Position numbers and translations under genes: made by a program | Part shown: positions 56,907 to 64,000 of the stretch, one piece after another | Position numbering within the stretch: the first letter of the stretch is position 1 | Layout of the letters: every line of letters begins with the position of its first letter | From: Muriicola marianensis | GTDB taxonomy: Bacteria; Bacteroidota; Bacteroidia; Flavobacteriales; Flavobacteriaceae | Reading direction: 5' to 3' | Assembly (NCBI RefSeq): GCF_014638095.1 | Contig: NZ_BMFH01000001.1 | Coordinates: 2,303,227 to 2,367,226, forward strand | Length of the DNA stretch: 64,000 nt | Notes under the pieces: model-generated | Seen by the model: the letters and a program-made list of their open reading frames with translations, nothing else | The model's database searches: none | What the model was told of the DNA's origin: nothing

Positions 56907-57350
56907 TTAATGTCTGCCCCGACCATCCCGGTCGCCTTTAGGCCTGTGGTGTTTCTTGTGATGCATGGCCTTTTCCCATTTTTCGAATTGCTCCTCGTTG
57001 AGGATCTTCTTCATTTTCTCCTTACTGGCGATCATGTGATCCAGGCGTTCACTTTCCCTGCTGAATCGTTCATCGGAGCTGAGGTCTTTACGCGACCTAT
57101 CATCTCTCTCCTCTTTACGGGCCTCCATTTTTTCCTTGCGCAGGCGGGCATTCTCCAGATGAAGTTTCTGAACCTCCTCCTGCTGTGCCTTCGAGAGGTC
57201 GAGTGCAAGGGTCATACGTTTTGTTTTGAGGGTAGCGACCTGTTCCGGGGTCAGTGGGTCTTCTGAGTGCCTGGGACCGTGTTTATGTCCTTCCTGGGCC
57301 ACTGCACTGTAACTGGCTATGACGAGCATAGCGATCATGATTTTTTTCAT
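56907..57350 (-). CDS. Spy/CpxP-like periplasmic helical protein
   Basis: A 147-residue protein with a signal peptide (MKKIMIAMLVIASYSAVAQ) and a helical, highly charged mature part with a LTPEQVATLKTKRMTLALDLSKAQ start, as in LTxxQ-type Spy/CpxP proteins. It ends in a His/Lys/Gly-rich tail (HHKKHHRPKG). It is probably a periplasmic chaperone-like or metal-binding protein; assignment to the Spy family is by pattern only. Confidence 0.75.
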   Translation of the reverse strand: MKKIMIAMLVIASYSAVAQEGHKHGPRHSEDPLTPEQVATLKTKRMTLALDLSKAQQEEVQKLHLENARLRKEKMEARKEERDDRSRKDLSSDERFSRESERLDHMIASKEKMKKILNEEQFEKWEKAMHHKKHHRPKGDRDGRGRH

Positions 57351-57451
57351 GTGTTGATGATTTAAGTTATACTCCTTTGACCTGTAACCGTATCAAAGGT
57401 TTAGTGCAGGAGGAGGATTTAAGACAGAATTAACGCTTGAGTTCTAAAACG

Positions 57452-57475
57452 AAAAAGCCCCGCTGGGTGCGGGGC
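57452..57475 (-). terminator. Terminator after the 54-codon gene
   Basis: Stem GCCCCGC / GCGGGGC with a 5-nt loop, followed on the minus strand by TTTTTC. Confidence 0.85.
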
Positions 57476-57517
57476 AATTTCTATGGGTGATTTGGGGATA
57501 TGTATTCTGGTAAACGC

Positions 57518-57682
57518 CTACAGAGCTTCGTCTTTCTGTTGTTGCAGATCTTCCGTCTGGGTCTGCACCAATTGGATATCCTCAGTTTTAAATTCTTCTG
57601 AGGATGTTTCCACCTGGCTGTAGATCAGTACAGAAGCGATGAAACAAATGAGGTAGATAAGACTTTTTACTTTGTAAGGCAT
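57518..57682 (-). CDS. 54-residue exported/membrane protein, function unknown
   Basis: An open frame of 54 codons with ATG at 57682 and stop at 57518. It starts MPYKVKSLIYLICFIASVL, a hydrophobic leader ending near IYSQ, then an acidic Gln/Glu/Thr-rich stretch with TEDIQLVQTQTEDLQQQ. It could be an exported peptide after cleavage or a membrane-anchored one. A strong terminator 42 bp downstream supports a real gene. No family is recognised. Confidence 0.6.
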   Translation of the reverse strand: MPYKVKSLIYLICFIASVLIYSQVETSSEEFKTEDIQLVQTQTEDLQQQKDEAL

Positions 57683-57824
57683 GATCTGGGGTTTTTAATT
57701 TCATCACTAATATAGGACGTAAAAGCAGGTGGTTTCCCGGAATGTTGTCCAGCGGCAGCCTGGTTGTGGTGAAAAGGCCGAAAGTTGTGGTAAACGGTAA
57801 AATGACTTTGAGGTGATAAAAAAC

Positions 57825-57859
57825 AAAAGGTACCGTTCACAGAGGAAACGGTACCTTTT
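57825..57859 (-). terminator. Terminator after the metalloprotease gene
   Basis: A perfect 13-bp stem AAAAGGTACCGTT / AACGGTACCTTTT with a 9-nt loop and A/T tails, 20 bp past the gene end. Apart from this hairpin I see nothing in the 197-bp gap. Confidence 0.85.
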
Positions 57860-57879
57860 ACAGAATGCATTTTCAGCTT

Positions 57880-60375
57880 TTAGCTTGGATCCAGAATCTT
57901 TTCTATACGTTGCGCAATGTCCTGGAGGTGATATTTGCTCATCCGGTCAGAAGTCCTGTTCACCGCGTTCAGAGCAGCAGACCTGATGGTGCTCAGCTCA
58001 GCTCTGGCGATAGATCTCAGGTCGGATTGACTCATGGTTACTGCCGTCGACTTTCTGTATCCTCCAAAGTCGGGCAGCTTTCTCTGGTCTTCGGCCTTCA
58101 TAATATACTCCAGTCGGTCTACATGAGCCTTTTGTAAGTTCCTTCGATACGTATCTATGGTCCTGCCGCTACGCAATTCAGACCAAAGCCCGCGCCTGAT
58201 ATCGGTCATCAGGTCGATGAGGGTATAAGCCTCGTTTCCGTGCAGGGCTTCGTATTCTACCAGCCGTTCCATTTTACCGAGGCTCAGCAGGTTGTTCAGG
58301 GTGCGCTCCTGCAGTCCTCTCAGCCTCTCTACAGAACCTGAATATTCGATCTTTGCAAACAGGTCTTTGTCGATAAGCCACTCCGGGGTCTCAAACAGCT
58401 GATCGTGCAGGAATGCCACGCAATTCTCCTGATGTTCTTTAGGTACATAGGTATATACAGGGCCTTCCTGCTCGTAGGTTTTATGGTTTTCATATACCCC
58501 ACCTATATTGTTGGAAACATGTCCCATATAGCGGTTAAACTGTGAGAGCACCTGGCCGTAAAGCGTTTCCAGGTCGTCATAGTTCTTCCCATCTTCTTTG
58601 GTCCATTCAACCAGGTTGGGAACGATGCGTTTCAGGTTCTCGATCCCGTATTCACTGGCAAGGATCGCATTGTCACCCAGGTCCTCGGTCTGAGAGCTTG
58701 GGTCGACCACGTCTCCGGCCTGCTGGTGTCCGAATCTGTAGAGGGGATCTCCGGCATGCTCCAGTATCCAGGAATCAAGGACCGGCTTCTCCTCCTCGGC
58801 TGATTTATCTAAGATGGGACGGTATCCCCATTTAATGGCGTATTTATCATAGATACCGATGTTCGGCATCAGGGCCACATCCCCGTCCTCGGGCTGGGCG
58901 ATGTAGTTAAAGCGGGCGTAATCCATAATGGAAGGAGCCGTGCCGTATTTTTTTGTAAAGGAGGGTGATCGAAGGGAATCTACAGGATAGGCCACGCTGC
59001 TACCCATATTGTGGGGCAGGCCCAGGGTATGTCCCACCTCGTGAGATGATACGAACCTGATCAGCCTTCCCATCACTTCATCCTTGAAGGCCACGCCCCG
59101 GGCATCCGGGTTGATGGCAGCTGTCTGTACAAAGAACCAGTTCCTCAACAGCGTCATCACATTGTGGTACCAGTTGATGTCCGATTCCAGGATCTCCCCG
59201 CTTCTCGGGTCACTCACGTGAGGTCCGTTTGCGTTGGGGATGGGTGAGGCCAGGTATCGAACTACCGAATAACGCACATCCTCGGGAGACCACTCAGGGT
59301 CTTCTTCAGGGGATGGCGGGTTTTTGGCGATGATCGCATTTTTAAAACCTGCCGCTTCAAAGGCTACCTGCCAGTCTTCGATCCCTTGTTTGATGTAAGG
59401 GACCCATTGTTCAGGGGTGGCGCGATCTACGTAGTATACGATAGGTTTCTTGGGTTCAACCAGTTCACCTCTCTTGAACTTTTCCATGTCCTCTTCTTTT
59501 ACTTCCAGTCTCCATCGGTCGAGGTAAGTAATAGTCTTGCTCTCTTGTGCGTCTAGACCGTAATCTACCTGGCCTCTGGCGAACCAGCCTACCCGTCTGT
59601 CGAAATACCTTCTTTTCATAGGTTCCTTTGGCAGCAGAATCATAGAGTTGTTGATCTCAATGGAAATAGAACCGAGGCTCTCATTGGATGGAGGATCCCC
59701 GGCGTTGTATGTTTTCACATGCCTGGCTTCGATGTTCAGGGGATAGCTTTTAATGGATTCGATAAAACTCCTGCTGTCATCCAGCCTTGTAGCTTTGTAG
59801 CGTTTTTTATAGCGGTCGGGCATACCCAGGGCCTGAACGTCCTTGGTAAAGAGATCGTCGACCTCTATCACTGTGGCCGGGTTAAGGGAATCCTTATTAA
59901 ATGCCTTGATATCGAAAGAATAGAGCACCGGTTCAAAATTGGAATTGACCACGGCCTCGTGTACGGGAAGACTGTCAGCGGCTACCACGTCGTGACTTAC
60001 CACACGGAGGAGCACCTTTTTGGGCTTCTTTTCCCACCTCAGAACCTGAGTATTGATTTTTCCACCCCCAAAACCAATGCCTGAAGCTGTTTTGGAAATC
60101 CTGCTAACCATAAGCATCTCCCGGTTAAAGAGGGAATCCGGAATTTCGTAAAAATGGGTGTCATCCACCACGTGGACCTTAAAAAGGCCCTCATCGGTGA
60201 CGGCCTCCTTGGTGATGACCTTGTCGTAGGGTTCAATATCACCTTTTTTACTTTTGGCTGCAGGTTTGGCAGCTTCTGTTTTTTTCTTCTTCTTAAAAAG
60301 TTGTGCATCGACCGATTGGGAGTATCCTGCAAAAAGTAGTATAACCAGGATCTTCGGAAGTAATTTTCTTATCAT
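57880..60375 (-). CDS. Large zinc-dependent metalloprotease (DUF5117/DUF4953-type)
   Basis: An 831-residue exported protein with a signal peptide (cleavage near QSVDAQ). After a basic spacer and a beta-rich N-terminal part (about 50-330) comes the catalytic site H445-E446-x-x-H449-x5-H455 (HEVGHTLGLPH), a metzincin motif, and a Met-turn SIMDYARFNY about 30 residues later. The C-terminal 300 residues are helical. The motif set and length match the large Bacteroidetes metalloproteases annotated as DUF5117/DUF4953. It lacks a T9SS sorting domain. Confidence 0.92.
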   Translation of the reverse strand: MIRKLLPKILVILLFAGYSQSVDAQLFKKKKKTEAAKPAAKSKKGDIEPYDKVITKEAVTDEGLFKVHVVDDTHFYEIPDSLFNREMLMVSRISKTASGIGFGGGKINTQVLRWEKKPKKVLLRVVSHDVVAADSLPVHEAVVNSNFEPVLYSFDIKAFNKDSLNPATVIEVDDLFTKDVQALGMPDRYKKRYKATRLDDSRSFIESIKSYPLNIEARHVKTYNAGDPPSNESLGSISIEINNSMILLPKEPMKRRYFDRRVGWFARGQVDYGLDAQESKTITYLDRWRLEVKEEDMEKFKRGELVEPKKPIVYYVDRATPEQWVPYIKQGIEDWQVAFEAAGFKNAIIAKNPPSPEEDPEWSPEDVRYSVVRYLASPIPNANGPHVSDPRSGEILESDINWYHNVMTLLRNWFFVQTAAINPDARGVAFKDEVMGRLIRFVSSHEVGHTLGLPHNMGSSVAYPVDSLRSPSFTKKYGTAPSIMDYARFNYIAQPEDGDVALMPNIGIYDKYAIKWGYRPILDKSAEEEKPVLDSWILEHAGDPLYRFGHQQAGDVVDPSSQTEDLGDNAILASEYGIENLKRIVPNLVEWTKEDGKNYDDLETLYGQVLSQFNRYMGHVSNNIGGVYENHKTYEQEGPVYTYVPKEHQENCVAFLHDQLFETPEWLIDKDLFAKIEYSGSVERLRGLQERTLNNLLSLGKMERLVEYEALHGNEAYTLIDLMTDIRRGLWSELRSGRTIDTYRRNLQKAHVDRLEYIMKAEDQRKLPDFGGYRKSTAVTMSQSDLRSIARAELSTIRSAALNAVNRTSDRMSKYHLQDIAQRIEKILDPS

Positions 60376-60644
60376 TTTCAGGTTCTTTTGATTTTGAAAT
60401 TTTTCAAAGAACTGAAAAAATCACACAGGGTTCTGTTAAGGATTTCTTAAGTAGGGCAATGCAGGTCTGGCCCTGGGGATACCTATATAACTTTCTATAA
60501 ATCATACTATTAAGATTAAAAAACACCTGAAAAATCTCTTCAGTTCTGAAGGTTTTCAAGTGTTAATTATCAGCCAACAATGTAACATCTTACGTTTTTT
60601 AAAGTCTTATAGACATAGAATTACAACCATCAATCAATCGAGAA

Positions 60645-61256
60645 ATGAACAAACTATTTATCCTATGTGGAATGGTTTTCCTGGGGATAACCTCCACGCC
60701 GCAATCACCCGAAACTATTGAATCAGAATCTTTTGAAACCCTGTCACCTGTGACACTCAAGGCTACCTGGAAACAAGATCAGGTCGGGCATCTGAACCTT
60801 AAATCAAAGGTCTGTGAGGAAACGGTTTATGCAGAGGATCTGGATGTTGCTTCAATCCTCTATGAGGAAGACGAAGAACCTATTGAACTGGGGTTTGACA
60901 CCCGGGAGTACCTGCCCGAGAATTTTAATCCTTATGTGACTTATGTCGACTTTAGTGCAATTCCTTATATCGAAGGGGAGGAAGAGGAAGTGTTCCCCGG
61001 AACATTGATGGCACTATTGCCTGAAGGATTCAATGCCTATGCAGCTCCTGTCGATGTTATGAATGTATCATATATCGAGGAAGAAGACCTGGACCTGGGC
61101 TTCGATACTAGTGAGTGGCTGCCCGAGGGGTTTGATCCTTATTTCCGCGACCTGGATCTGGACACCATTGTGTACATTGAAGAAGGTGAAGATCTCGACC
61201 TGGGATTTGATACCTCCCTCTACCTTCCGAAGGATTTTGATCCCTATAGTCTGTAA
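60645..61256 (+). CDS. Acidic secreted repeat protein A (four 35-residue units)
   Basis: A 203-residue protein with a signal peptide (MNKLFILCGMVFLG...) and four tandem units of 30-35 residues: 69-103, 104-138, 139-172 and 173-203. The consensus is (S/T)(I/V)xYIEEEDLDLGFDTxxxLPExFDPY with an acidic tail. Unit 2 lacks the LGFDT part. The protein is very acidic. The paralogue at 61610 has the same units, and the two lie in tandem with a terminator between them. No family is recognised; a calcium-binding or adhesive surface role is a guess only. Confidence 0.8.
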   Translation: MNKLFILCGMVFLGITSTPQSPETIESESFETLSPVTLKATWKQDQVGHLNLKSKVCEETVYAEDLDVASILYEEDEEPIELGFDTREYLPENFNPYVTYVDFSAIPYIEGEEEEVFPGTLMALLPEGFNAYAAPVDVMNVSYIEEEDLDLGFDTSEWLPEGFDPYFRDLDLDTIVYIEEGEDLDLGFDTSLYLPKDFDPYSL

Positions 61257-61311
61257 AGCATCTTTAAATGAAATAAAGATTTCATTGAGATATTTGAATT
61301 AGTTAGTTGAG

Positions 61312-61338
61312 AAGCCCCGCTGATGCCGGGGCTTTTTT
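61312..61338 (+). terminator. Terminator after repeat protein A gene
   Basis: Stem AAGCCCCG / CGGGGCTT with a 7-nt loop and a run of T. Confidence 0.88.
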
Positions 61339-61576
61339 ATGGTGAGGGTGAGTTTTTAAACAGAGAGGCATCATTTGCAGCTGATTAACAAATGTTTAAC
61401 TCACTGCATTGGTGGTAATAAAAGAGGGTCGCAACTGCCTTAAAATATCTAAATGAACCTCCTAATTATCAACTTGATAAGAAGAATCTATAGAAATTAC
61501 GAAAGTCATAATCATGACTGATATTGCAGATTGTTAATCATTTCTGAAGGGCAATAAAAACGGGGTTTTTGGGTTA
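61339..61576. other. Non-coding gap between the two repeat-protein genes
   Basis: About 240 bases between the terminator of gene A and the -7 box of gene B hold no credible frame. A perfect inverted repeat AGTCAT-AATC-ATGACT at 61504-61519, 58 bp upstream of the -7 box, could be an operator. Confidence 0.5.
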
Positions 61577-61584
61577 TATCTTTG
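61577..61584 (+). promoter_or_regulatory. -7 box of repeat protein B gene
   Basis: TATCTTTG, a perfect TAnnTTTG, 25 bp before the ATG. Confidence 0.7.
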
Positions 61585-61609
61585 CCTTAAAATGTAACCA
61601 GAAAATGTT

Positions 61610-62038
61610 ATGAATACACAAAATACATTACTTTATATCTTTCTTTTCTTCGGTTTTGGATTGAGTTCATCAGCCATGGAAAAGAATAACGAGATCAACC
61701 TGGAAGTGGATTCCATCACCTATATTGAAGAGGAGGACTCTGCATCTTTGGACTTTAATACGGAGGCTTTTTTACCGGAGGATTTCAACCCATACAGTGC
61801 GCCTGAAAACATTCTTCATGTAAGCTATATAGATGCTGAACAGGAAATCGATCTGGGGTTTGATACCGAGGAGTACCTGCCGGCCGGATTTAATCCTCAC
61901 CGCTTTTTTTTCGATATCCATTCCATTGAATATATCGAAGATGAAGAGCTGTTCGATATCGATCTAGCGATTATAATCCAGGTACCGACATCAGGAATTA
62001 TGATCGCCTATGACAGGGAGCCCGGCAAAGGCTTCTAA
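61610..62038 (+). CDS. Acidic secreted repeat protein B (paralogue of A)
   Basis: A 142-residue protein with a hydrophobic leader (YIFLFFGFGLSSSAM) and two full units plus a degenerate third. Unit 1 has ITYIEEEDSASLDFNT then LPEDFNPY. Unit 2 has VSYIDAEQEIDLGFDT then LPAGFNPH. Unit 3 starts IEYIEDEELFDIDL and runs into a different C-terminus. It has its own promoter and terminator. Function unknown, as for protein A. Confidence 0.8.
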   Translation: MNTQNTLLYIFLFFGFGLSSSAMEKNNEINLEVDSITYIEEEDSASLDFNTEAFLPEDFNPYSAPENILHVSYIDAEQEIDLGFDTEEYLPAGFNPHRFFFDIHSIEYIEDEELFDIDLAIIIQVPTSGIMIAYDREPGKGF

Positions 62039-62061
62039 CATCTGAATCAAGATTTTTCTAC

Positions 62062-62097
62062 ATCCCCGGAAGCACCTTTCTTCCGGGGATTTTTTTT
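62062..62097 (+). terminator. Terminator after repeat protein B gene
   Basis: An 11-bp perfect stem ATCCCCGGAAG / CTTCCGGGGAT with a 7-nt loop, then a T-run that touches the stop codon of the convergent SLC13 gene. Confidence 0.9.
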
Positions 62098-63529
62098 AGA
62101 ATAACAGGGGTAAAATAAACTGGAACATAAGCACCAGCAGGACCACCGAGATCAAATTCAGGATGACACCCACCCTGGCCATCTGGTGTACCTCGATATA
62201 GCCGCTGGCAAAGACGATCGCATTAGGTGGGGTGGCCATCGGGAGCATAAAGGCACAACTGCTGGCAATGGTAACAGGGATGAGCAGGTGCAGCATGGGA
62301 ATCCCCAGTCCGATAGCGATACCCGCTACCACAGGGGCCAGGACAGCCACCAGGGCCACGTTGCTCATCAGCTCCGTCATAAAAAGCATCAGCAGGATCA
62401 GCAGGGAAGCGGTGAACAGGATCTGGAAGTCACTGTTGGCGATGGCTCCTGAGACCACATCTACCAGTCCGCTACTCGACATCCCGTTGGCCAGGGCCAA
62501 ACCTCCTCCGAACAGGATCAGAATACCCCACGCCAGTTTATGGGTATCCCCCCAGGTAATTATAAAGTCGTTTTTCCTCAGATTATAGGGCAAAGCGAAA
62601 AGAGAGATGGCCCCGATCATGGAAATGATCGTATCAGAAAGCCCCAATGAAGGGAAGATACTGTTGATCACTGTGCGGAATACCCACAGAAATACGGTCA
62701 CCCCGAAGATGGCCAGGACCATTTTTTCCTTCCCTGATGTAGGCCCCAGTTTTTTGAGTTCTTCCTGTATGACCTGGTGCGAAGCCGTAAACTGCAAATG
62801 CCGGTTGGGAAACATCCATTTTACCAGTACCCAGTAGCAGATCAGCAGCAAGATGGCTGAAAAGGGCAGGCCAAAGCTCATCCATTTCAGGAAGGAGATT
62901 TCGATCTGGTACTGGTTCTCCAGAAGACCTATCAATACGGAATTCGGAGGGGTGCCTATTACAGTGGCGATCCCGCCTGCATTAGCCGAGAAGGCGATCC
63001 CCAGCATCACACTGAGGGCAAAATTCCTGTCGTCCTTCGTGAATCCATCCTCGTCGTGAATCAGGAGGCGGATCACCGACATGGCGATAGGGAGCATCAC
63101 AACCGTACTGGCCGTATTGCTGATCCACATGCTGAGGGTGGCCGTTGCAATCATAAAGCCCAGCACCACCTTGTTAGGGGTGGTCCCTGTGATCCGGATG
63201 ATGGTCAGGGCGATCCGTTTGTGGAGGTTTACCTTTTCAAGGGCCAATGCCAGCACAAAGCCCCCGAAGAAAAGAAAAATGATCGGACTCCCATAGTTGG
63301 CTCCTACCTCCGTGATATTCATTACATCAAGGCTGGGAAAAAGCACCAACGGTAACAATGCAGTTACGGAAATAGATACTGCTTCCGTGATCCACCAGAC
63401 CACCATCCACAAGGCCGTGGCGATCACGGCATTGGCGTGTTCCTTACCGGGCAGGAGGTCCGGGAGGTTGATCAAAATGAAGAAAAGGGCCGGACCCAGA
63501 AAGAGGCCGATTCTCTTACTCCAGGGCAT
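62096..63529 (-). CDS. SLC13/DASS family anion:sodium symporter
   Basis: A 477-residue permease with 11-12 helices. The first Ser-Asn-Thr signature is in SMWISNTASTVVMLP; the second half has FMTELMSNVALVAVLAP at the matching place. Members import di- or tricarboxylates, sulfate or phosphate with Na+; the substrate is not determined. It is convergent with repeat protein B. Confidence 0.93.
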   Translation of the reverse strand: MPWSKRIGLFLGPALFFILINLPDLLPGKEHANAVIATALWMVVWWITEAVSISVTALLPLVLFPSLDVMNITEVGANYGSPIIFLFFGGFVLALALEKVNLHKRIALTIIRITGTTPNKVVLGFMIATATLSMWISNTASTVVMLPIAMSVIRLLIHDEDGFTKDDRNFALSVMLGIAFSANAGGIATVIGTPPNSVLIGLLENQYQIEISFLKWMSFGLPFSAILLLICYWVLVKWMFPNRHLQFTASHQVIQEELKKLGPTSGKEKMVLAIFGVTVFLWVFRTVINSIFPSLGLSDTIISMIGAISLFALPYNLRKNDFIITWGDTHKLAWGILILFGGGLALANGMSSSGLVDVVSGAIANSDFQILFTASLLILLMLFMTELMSNVALVAVLAPVVAGIAIGLGIPMLHLLIPVTIASSCAFMLPMATPPNAIVFASGYIEVHQMARVGVILNLISVVLLVLMFQFILPLLF

Positions 63530-63580
63530 AAGGTGTAATTTTGGCCTAATCTATAGGTTATTTTTCAGTTGGGAAAATAA

Positions 63581-63605
63581 AAAAGGGAGCGAACCGCTCC
63601 CTTTT
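63581..63605 (-). terminator. Terminator after the right-edge gene
   Basis: Stem GGGAGC / GCTCCC extended by AAAA/TTTT, 21 bp past the stop of the minus-strand gene at 63627. Confidence 0.85.
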
Positions 63606-63626
63606 CCGAACATGGCAACCAACCCT

Positions 63627-64000
63627 TTACGGAGTGAGATCAATGATCGAAAGATCACTGTCACAGGCTCCGTAGAAGATCTTAATTTCGTTTTCTACAT
63701 CGTATCCCGCGATGAAATACAGCACGTTGTCTTTCTGTACGATCTCAGGCAGGTAATTTCCGTTGTATTTCACCTGGGCGATCTGCACCCCTTCAGCGCT
63801 GAATTTTCGAAGGTAATTATCCGTAGAGATCACAAATGAATTTCCGAGTGATATCAGGGCTTGTATGTTGGAAGTACCCTCGTAAAATTCTTCTTTTAGG
63901 ATATTCCCCTCGCTATCCGTAACACGCAATTCTCCATTGGCGTACATGGCCAGGTTGCCATTGGAGAGTTCCACAAGCTGATAACTTCCGTTAAACCCAT
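63627..64000 (-). CDS. Beta-propeller-like protein, partial (C-terminal part)
   Basis: The frame is open to the right edge, so the true start lies outside the window. The visible 124 codons have repeated short strands with the pattern LVELSNGNLAMYANGELRVTDSEG, FVISTDNYLRKFSAEG, LYFIAGYDVENE, resembling blades of a beta-propeller. No catalytic residues are visible. It ends ACDSDLSIIDLTP before a terminator. Family and function are not known. Confidence 0.7.
   Translation of the reverse strand, partial: GFNGSYQLVELSNGNLAMYANGELRVTDSEGNILKEEFYEGTSNIQALISLGNSFVISTDNYLRKFSAEGVQIAQVKYNGNYLPEIVQKDNVLYFIAGYDVENEIKIFYGACDSDLSIIDLTP

Overview
The window looks like a chromosomal segment from a member of the Bacteroidetes, most likely a marine Flavobacteriaceae. 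The basis is a complete gldK-gldL-gldM-gldN gliding/type IX secretion core, Bacteroidetes-type -7 boxes (TAnnTTTG) in front of many genes, and families typical of the group (DUF6090, DUF983, DUF5522, DUF4136, GSCFA, LVIVD lipoproteins). Genus cannot be fixed from the sequence alone. The DNA is compact, with stop/start overlaps and several convergent genes overlapping by 6-35 bp. I see no insertion sequence, prophage, plasmid or CRISPR gene.

Layout. 0-3.2 kb: start of a sigma-54-type AAA+ regulator, miaB, and an LVIVD-repeat lipoprotein. 3.3-11.7 kb: topA, an arginase-fold protein that has lost its metal-ligand motifs, then gldKLMN, ended by a strong terminator. 11.8-16.3 kb: FAD oxidoreductase, DUF983 protein, ABC-F ATPase, plant-type LRR protein. 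16.4-22.4 kb: tripartite RND efflux operon (adaptor, pump, TolC) plus a CPXCG zinc-ribbon protein. 22.5-26.4 kb: DUF4212 small subunit, sodium:solute symporter and acs, read as acetate uptake and activation. 26.4-32.7 kb: a minus-strand run of accessory genes (GH2 enzyme, small membrane proteins, DinB-like, SET-domain, VanZ-like, DUF1697). 32.9-38.3 kb: katG, DUF6090, NTF2-like lipoprotein, GH16 laminarinase-like enzyme, GNAT.

38.4-39.0 kb: an initiator tRNA-Met next to an array of degenerate roughly 140-200 bp repeats. 39.1-43.2 kb: AGCS symporter, era, an orphan membrane protein, der. 43.2-47.0 kb (minus): lipoprotein, two TPM proteins, LemA, MerR regulator, M23 peptidase. 47.0-52.4 kb: alaS, GSCFA protein, and an unusually long aromatic amino acid hydroxylase. 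52.5-57.7 kb: DUF4136 lipoprotein, a DUF5522 gene of 52 codons, an HERIH-motif protein, an ACC-deaminase/D-cysteine desulfhydrase-family enzyme, a LysM glucosaminidase, hemL, a Spy-like protein and a 54-codon membrane gene. 57.9-64 kb: a large HExxHxxGxxH metalloprotease, two paralogous acidic secreted repeat proteins, an SLC13 transporter and the end of a beta-propeller-like protein.

Most of the window is core metabolism, translation, envelope and secretion. The best candidates for undescribed biology are the degenerate arginase-fold protein co-oriented with the gliding motor genes, the pair of repeat proteins built on Y-I-E-E / D-L-G-F-D-T / L-P-x-G-F-D-P-Y units, and the tRNA-fMet-associated repeat array. 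Roles given for all three are inference.
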